Positions 33,337 through 37,968 of a stretch of DNA of 37,968 nucleotides are shown here, one piece after another; the stretch's first letter is position 1, and each line of letters opens with the position of its first letter. Location of the stretch: assembly GCA_017965495.1 (NCBI GenBank), contig JAGCPW010000008.1, positions 1-37,968 on the forward strand. The letters are read 5' to 3'. This DNA comes from Eubacterium sp. GTDB lineage: Bacteria; Bacillota; Clostridia; Lachnospirales; Lachnospiraceae. The position numbers were made by a program, and so were the translations under genes. The notes under the pieces were generated by a model. It had not been told where the DNA came from, ran no database searches, and saw only the letters and a list, made by a program, of their open reading frames with translations.

Positions 33337-35598
33337 ATGAAATTCAAAATGACTAGACCAAAGGCAATAATCGCATTTGTGTTATCAATTGCTATGATAG
33401 CATTTGCTGCGTATGTATTAGTTTTTGGTGTGGCTGGATATGGCCAAGCAAAGTCTATTAAACTTGGACTAGACTTAAAGGGTGGTGTAAGTATCACTTA
33501 CCAAGTTTCCAAGGATAATGGCAAATATTCACAGACTGACTTTGATGATACTATCAACAAGTTGGAGAAGAGAGTACAGGTATTCAGTACTGAAGCTCAG
33601 GTTCAAAAAGAGGGTGACGATAAAATCGCAGTTTCTATTCCTGGACAGTATGATGCTGACAAGGTGCTTGAAGAATTAGGTAAACCTGGTTCTTTGTACT
33701 TCTGTACTAAGGAAGAGAGTACTCCATCTAAGAAAGACATCAAGGCTAAGAAGTATATTCAGCTTAAGAATAATTCACAAGACGATGGATATTATAAAGT
33801 TTGGGTAACTGGTGATGAAGTTAAGAACGCCAAAGGCCAAGCATCTCAGGATGAAAACACAAAGGCCACTCAGTACGTAGTTTCACTTAAGTTTGATGAC
33901 AAAGGTACTAAAGCTTTTGGTGATATGACATCTCAGAATGTTGGTAACCAGACTTATATCATTTACGATAACCAAATCTTGAGTGCACCAAACGTTAAAG
34001 AGGCTATCACAGGTGGTGAAGCTCAAATCGATGGTCAAAAAGACTTAGAAGAAGCAGAGCAGTTAGCATCTAATATCCGTATCGGTTCACTTACACTTTC
34101 TCTAGACGAGATTAGCCATAAGGTTGAAAGTGCTCAGTTGGGTAACGATGCATTGCAGAAGAGTTTGATTGCCGGTCTTATCGGTATGATCATTATCTTA
34201 ATCTTCATGCTCTTCGTATATAGAATCCCTGGTATTGCTGCAGGATTAGCTCTAGTTGCATATGTAGAAATGATCTTGCTTGCTCTAAACGGATTTGACT
34301 TAACATTAACACTTCCAGGTATCGCCGGTATCATTTTGAATATTGGTATGGCCGTGGATGCGAACGTTATTATATATGCTCGTATCAGAGAAGAAATTGC
34401 TAATGGTAAAACAGTACATACAGCCATCAAGACAGGTTTCAAGGCTGCTACATCAGCCATTGTCGATGGTAACATTACAACACTTATCGCAGCATTAGTT
34501 CTTCTTTGGAGAGGTTCAGGAACTGTTCAAGGTTTCGCGCAGACTTTGGCAATTGGTATCATTATCCAGTTGTTCGAGGCCCTAGTTATTTCTAGAGGAT
34601 TTGTATGGATGTTATTCCACATGGGATTCCAAGACATCAAGTTCTACGGAAAAGAGAAAGCTAGAAAAGTATTCCAGTTTGTTCAGAAGAAAGCTATTTT
34701 CTTCGCCATTTCAATAGCAGCTATTCTTGTAGGTGTAATTGCAATGGTTGCAAACGGAGTTGGCGGTTCAGTATTTAACCTTGGTATCGAGTTCAAAGGT
34801 GGTAGTTCAGTAAAAGTTGAGTTTGCTAAAGAATACTCAATCGATTACTTCAACGATCACATCAAGAAAGACTTAGAAAAAGAAGTTGGACTAAAAGAGG
34901 TTCAAGGACAGAGAGATACAGACAAACCTAAGATTTATACAATCAAAACTGAGAGACTTGAAGGAAAGAAATTTGATAAATTCCAGAAGCTCTTAATAGA
35001 TAAATACAAAGCATACGATACTAAAGACAAGAAGCATCAAGAAAACTTCTCAAATGAGATGATTTCAGGAACAGTAAGTAAACAGATGAGAGAAGACGCG
35101 GTACTTGCTACAGCTATAGCGCTAATATGTATGTTGATTTACATTTGGATAAGATTTAGAAATGTACAATTTGCCCTAGCTGCGGTTACAGCGTTGTTCC
35201 ACGATGTGGCTATAGTAGTTGGCTTCTACGCACTAGCTAGAGTTACACTTGGTACTACATTTATCGCCTGTCTATTGACGATAGTAGGTTACTCAATCAA
35301 CGCCACGATTGTCATATTCGACCGTATCCGTGAGAATATGGGCAACCGCAGAAGAGGTGATAAAGTAATTGATATTGTAAATACATCTATCACACAAACA
35401 CTTACAAGAAGTATTTACACAACATTTACAACATTTATCATGGTATTCATGATTTACATTATGGGTGTTACATCAATTCAGGAATTCACATTACCACTTA
35501 TGGTTGGCTTGATTGCAGGTGCATTCTCATCAGTATTTATCACAGGTTCATTGTGGTACATTTTTAAGGGTAGATCTTACGATAAAGCCTTAAGATAA
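33337..35598 (+). CDS. secDF: Fused protein translocase subunit SecDF
   Basis: A 753-residue fusion of SecD and SecF, proton-motive accessory subunits that pull exported proteins through SecYEG. The SecD half has one N-terminal segment, DLKGGVSITYQV, a large periplasm-side domain and the TM4 motif GIAGIILNIGMAVDANVIIYARIREE with the proton-path Asp. The SecF half (from about residue 450) has LGIEFKGGSSVKVEF and GYSINATIVIFDRIRENMGN. About twelve membrane segments are expected. It starts 17 bases after the maturase. SecDF beside SCIFF genes is a common clostridial arrangement, but whether SecDF exports the peptide is not known. A terminator follows. Confidence 0.97.
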   Translation: MKFKMTRPKAIIAFVLSIAMIAFAAYVLVFGVAGYGQAKSIKLGLDLKGGVSITYQVSKDNGKYSQTDFDDTINKLEKRVQVFSTEAQVQKEGDDKIAVSIPGQYDADKVLEELGKPGSLYFCTKEESTPSKKDIKAKKYIQLKNNSQDDGYYKVWVTGDEVKNAKGQASQDENTKATQYVVSLKFDDKGTKAFGDMTSQNVGNQTYIIYDNQILSAPNVKEAITGGEAQIDGQKDLEEAEQLASNIRIGSLTLSLDEISHKVESAQLGNDALQKSLIAGLIGMIIILIFMLFVYRIPGIAAGLALVAYVEMILLALNGFDLTLTLPGIAGIILNIGMAVDANVIIYARIREEIANGKTVHTAIKTGFKAATSAIVDGNITTLIAALVLLWRGSGTVQGFAQTLAIGIIIQLFEALVISRGFVWMLFHMGFQDIKFYGKEKARKVFQFVQKKAIFFAISIAAILVGVIAMVANGVGGSVFNLGIEFKGGSSVKVEFAKEYSIDYFNDHIKKDLEKEVGLKEVQGQRDTDKPKIYTIKTERLEGKKFDKFQKLLIDKYKAYDTKDKKHQENFSNEMISGTVSKQMREDAVLATAIALICMLIYIWIRFRNVQFALAAVTALFHDVAIVVGFYALARVTLGTTFIACLLTIVGYSINATIVIFDRIRENMGNRRRGDKVIDIVNTSITQTLTRSIYTTFTTFIMVFMIYIMGVTSIQEFTLPLMVGLIAGAFSSVFITGSLWYIFKGRSYDKALR

Positions 35599-35604
35599 TT
35601 ACAA

Positions 35605-35636
35605 GCGGTATCACTAAACAAGTGGTACCGCTTTTA
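35605..35636 (+). terminator. Intrinsic terminator after secDF
   Basis: GCGGTATCACT (35605-35615) pairs with AGTGGTACCGC (35621-35631; one T-G pair) and is followed by four T, which run straight into the next -10 box. Confidence 0.9.
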
Positions 35637-35640
35637 TAAT
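35635..35640 (+). promoter_or_regulatory. -10 box for recJ inside the terminator tail
   Basis: Consensus TATAAT at 35635-35640; the -35 position (about 35612-35617) is weak and lies in the terminator stem. The start near 35647 gives a leader of about 17 bases before the predicted ATG. Confidence 0.45.
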
Positions 35641-35663
35641 TTTATTGATTAATTGTTCAAGTT

Positions 35664-37427
35664 ATGGAAAGAATGACAGAGAAGTGGATTCTCCAAACGA
35701 AGAAAGCTGACTTTGGAGAAATCGCTAAGAAATTTAATATCAATCCCATAGTCGCTAGAGTAATTCGAAATCGAGACGTTGTGGGCGATAAAGAGATAGA
35801 AGAGTATTTAAACACTAATATAGATACGCTTTCATCTCCATGGTTGTTTAAGGATATGGACAAAGCTGTTGATATTCTTAAGATTAAAATCGCAGGCAAA
35901 AACAAGATTCGTATTATTAGTGATTACGATGTGGATGGAATTTGCTCTGGATACATTTTGAACAAAGCACTATCAAACCTTGGAGCAGATGTGGACGTAG
36001 TTGTTCCACACAGAGTGAACGATGGCTACGGCATTAATGAAAGTCTTATTCAAGATGCTAAAGATGCCGGTGTAGATACAATCGTTACGTGCGACAATGG
36101 AATTGCCGCTAAAGATCAAGTGGGCTTCGCCAAAGAACTTGGCATGACAGTTATCGTTACTGACCACCATGAAGTTCCATTTGTAGAGGAAAATGGCAAA
36201 AAGAAATATATTGTTCCTGACGCAGACGCTGTTGTTAACCACAAACAAAGTGACTGTGAATATCCATTTAAAGACTTATGCGGTGCGATGGTAGCATATC
36301 AGTTGATGCGAGCTCTATACGAGAGTATGGACAAAAATCCAAAGGATTTAGAGAGTTTATTGGTCTATGGAGCCATGGCTACTGTCTGCGATGTAGTCCC
36401 TCTAAAGGGCGAAAATAGGACAATAGTTAAAACTGGTTTAGAATTGATAAAAACTACCAAGGATGTTGGTTTTAACGCTTTGGTGGAGGCTTGCAAAATC
36501 AACAAAGAGAGCATTGGCTCTTACCATTTTGGTTTTATATTAGGACCTTGTCTTAACGCATCAGGAAGACTTGATACAGCAAAGAGAGCTGTTGATTTGC
36601 TAAACGAGACTGACAAAGAAAAAGCTTTGGCGGACGCTAGAAAACTAAAAGAGCTAAACGATGAGCGTAAAGACATTACAGAGCAGGGCGCCAAAGAAGC
36701 AATAGATATGGCAAGAGAAATGAAGGACAATATCCTAGTCTTATACTTGCCAAATTGTCACGAGAGTGTGGCGGGAATAATTGCTGGTAGAGTGAAAGAG
36801 TTTTACAATAAGCCATCAATTGTTCTAACAGATGCAGAGGACTGCGTCAAAGGATCAGGCAGATCTATTGATGAGTATGATATGTTTGAAAACTTGTCAA
36901 AGGTTAAAGATTTGTTCTTGAAATTTGGCGGACACAAAATGGCTGCTGGATTGTCGATAGAAAAAGAAAACATTGATGAGCTTAGAACTAGACTTAATGA
37001 TAATTGTACTTTAACAGAAGAAGACTTGATGAAGAAAATTCAAGTAGACTCTGAACTACCATTTAAGTTTGTTACATTTGGCTTGGTAAATGATTTGGCT
37101 AAGCTTGAACCATTTGGCGTAGGAAATAAGAAGCCTATTTTTGCAGGTAAAAAGATCAGTTTAAACAGATTGAGAATCCTCGGCAAAGAAGGCAAAGCCA
37201 TCAGACTTGAGATGACAGATGAGAGTGGTTTCAAGATGCAAGGCATTATGTTTAATAAGTCCAAACGATTTATGAAATTTTTGAGTGATAAGTTTGGACA
37301 GGATGAGATAGATAAGGCTATGGATGGTGCAGAAAATGAAATAAACCTAATGCTTTTGTATTATCCAAATATTAATGAATTTAATGGCAGACAATATCTT
37401 CAGTTAGTTATAGAGAGTTTTTGTTAG
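35664..37427 (+). CDS. recJ: Single-stranded-DNA-specific exonuclease RecJ
   Basis: A 587-residue DHH/DHHA1-family 5'-3' exonuclease, acting on single-stranded DNA in recombination repair and mismatch repair. DHH landmarks: ISDYDVDGICSGYIL, VVPHRVNDGYG, TCDNGIAA, VTDHHEVPF, and ATVCDVVPLKGENR. The DHHA1 motif FGGHKMAAGLSIEKEN lies at about residues 415-430, with the OB-type region behind. The start may be ATG 35664 or ATG 35673; neither has a good Shine-Dalgarno site. apt follows after 9 bases; the recJ-apt pair (often with relA next) is typical of Firmicutes. I see no missing key residue. Confidence 0.95.
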   Translation: MERMTEKWILQTKKADFGEIAKKFNINPIVARVIRNRDVVGDKEIEEYLNTNIDTLSSPWLFKDMDKAVDILKIKIAGKNKIRIISDYDVDGICSGYILNKALSNLGADVDVVVPHRVNDGYGINESLIQDAKDAGVDTIVTCDNGIAAKDQVGFAKELGMTVIVTDHHEVPFVEENGKKKYIVPDADAVVNHKQSDCEYPFKDLCGAMVAYQLMRALYESMDKNPKDLESLLVYGAMATVCDVVPLKGENRTIVKTGLELIKTTKDVGFNALVEACKINKESIGSYHFGFILGPCLNASGRLDTAKRAVDLLNETDKEKALADARKLKELNDERKDITEQGAKEAIDMAREMKDNILVLYLPNCHESVAGIIAGRVKEFYNKPSIVLTDAEDCVKGSGRSIDEYDMFENLSKVKDLFLKFGGHKMAAGLSIEKENIDELRTRLNDNCTLTEEDLMKKIQVDSELPFKFVTFGLVNDLAKLEPFGVGNKKPIFAGKKISLNRLRILGKEGKAIRLEMTDESGFKMQGIMFNKSKRFMKFLSDKFGQDEIDKAMDGAENEINLMLLYYPNINEFNGRQYLQLVIESFC

Positions 37428-37436
37428 GAGGTCACG

Positions 37437-37961
37437 ATGCATCCAATAGATAATTATATTAGAACTATTCCAGATTTTCCTGAAGAAGGAATTATGTTTA
37501 GAGATATCACTACGGTTACACAAGATCCAGATGGTTTTAAACTTGCTGTCGATAGCATGCAAGAATTAATCGAAGATTTGGATTTTGATGTGTTGGTAGG
37601 TGTGGAAGCGAGAGGCTTCATTTTTGGAGCAGCTATTGCTTACAACATGGGCAAGAGTTTGTCTTTGATAAGAAAGAAAGGAAAACTTCCTTTTGAAACT
37701 ATATCTCAAGATTATGATTTGGAATATGGTACAGCCACAGTAGAGATGCATGTGGATGCGATAAAACCAGGTCAGAAAGTCATTATTATTGATGACTTGA
37801 TTGCAACAGGTGGAAGTGCAAAAGCGGCTATCGACATTGTTGAACAATTAGGAGCAGAAGTAGTTGGTAATCTATTCTTAGTAGAACTTAAAGGCTTAAA
37901 TGGAAGAGCAAAACTTGAAGGATACAGAGTAGATTCAGTTATAGCATACGAAGGAAAATAA
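37437..37961 (+). CDS. apt: Adenine phosphoribosyltransferase
   Basis: A 174-residue PRTase that makes AMP from adenine and PRPP in purine salvage. It opens with the usual IPDFPEEGIMFRDIT, contains GVEARGFIFGAAIAY, and carries the PRPP-binding motif VIIIDDLIATGGSAKAA. Length and ends are typical and the stop is seen at 37961, so the gene is complete. AGGAGGT precedes the ATG, 9 bases after recJ. The organism therefore also keeps adenine salvage alongside the PNP encoded earlier. relA is expected downstream in this lineage but lies outside the window. Confidence 0.97.
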   Translation: MHPIDNYIRTIPDFPEEGIMFRDITTVTQDPDGFKLAVDSMQELIEDLDFDVLVGVEARGFIFGAAIAYNMGKSLSLIRKKGKLPFETISQDYDLEYGTATVEMHVDAIKPGQKVIIIDDLIATGGSAKAAIDIVEQLGAEVVGNLFLVELKGLNGRAKLEGYRVDSVIAYEGK

Positions 37962-37968
37962 TTAGAAA

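Overview
The window is an ordinary chromosomal stretch of a low-G+C, spore-forming Clostridia bacterium, most like Lachnospiraceae. The signs are AT-rich codon use, strong AGGAGG ribosome-binding sites, a GerW/YtfJ sporulation protein beside a DUF2953 protein, a SCIFF peptide with its radical SAM maturase, fused SecDF, a type A-like RNase P RNA, and the infC-rpmI-rplT, dnaG-trmK and recJ-apt neighbourhoods. I see no phage, transposon, plasmid or CRISPR signature. Family names come from reading motifs, not from a database search.

Layout. (1) 1-7467, plus strand: 3' end of malQ, lysA, an unknown ORF, a DUF2953 protein, gerW, metF, a free-standing MetH reactivation domain and metH. They are packed tightly with no visible internal terminator. 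(2) 7475-7803: a one-gene unit for ribosomal protein L28 with its own promoter and terminator. (3) 7862-16206: a long co-directional run of an Asp23/Gls24 protein, fakA, a small membrane protein, guaB, a trigger-factor/FKBP-like lipoprotein, a Big2-CAP secreted protein and thrS. (4) 16220-17578: infC-rpmI-rplT behind a strong promoter, a structured leader and an intrinsic attenuator; infC most likely starts at AUU. (5) 17652-21498: a Gld-type ABC transporter operon (ATPase, fused permease/GldG-like protein, DUF4340 protein). (6) 21483-26621: tRNA-Leu(AAG), a small lipoprotein, dnaG (apparently leaderless), trmK, a ThrRS-like/uridine-kinase-like fusion and a small membrane protein. (7) 26649-27043: rnpB. 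(8) 27046-30234: minus-strand purine nucleoside phosphorylase, divergent from pyrB-pyrI, then a CmpB-type membrane protein. (9) 30237-31517, minus: a CNNM/CorC-type membrane protein. (10) 31651-35636: SCIFF peptide, maturase and secDF. (11) 35635-37961: recJ and apt.

Working together: MetF makes 5-methyl-THF for MetH, and the separate activation-domain protein probably reactivates MetH's cobalamin. Purine and pyrimidine metabolism recurs (guaB, PNP, apt, pyrBI, the nucleoside-kinase-like protein). Translation genes cluster (thrS, infC, rpmI, rplT, rpmB, trmK, rnpB, tRNA-Leu).

The most distinctive system is the SCIFF ranthipeptide cassette. It is a known family, but its biological role is unsettled. 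Other points of interest are the A34 tRNA-Leu, a ThrRS-derived N-terminus on the kinase-like protein that has lost its editing-site histidines at the same residue numbers as in the nearby ThrRS, the leaderless-looking dnaG, the absence of sigA from the dnaG operon, and a pyrBI leader able to form competing hairpins.
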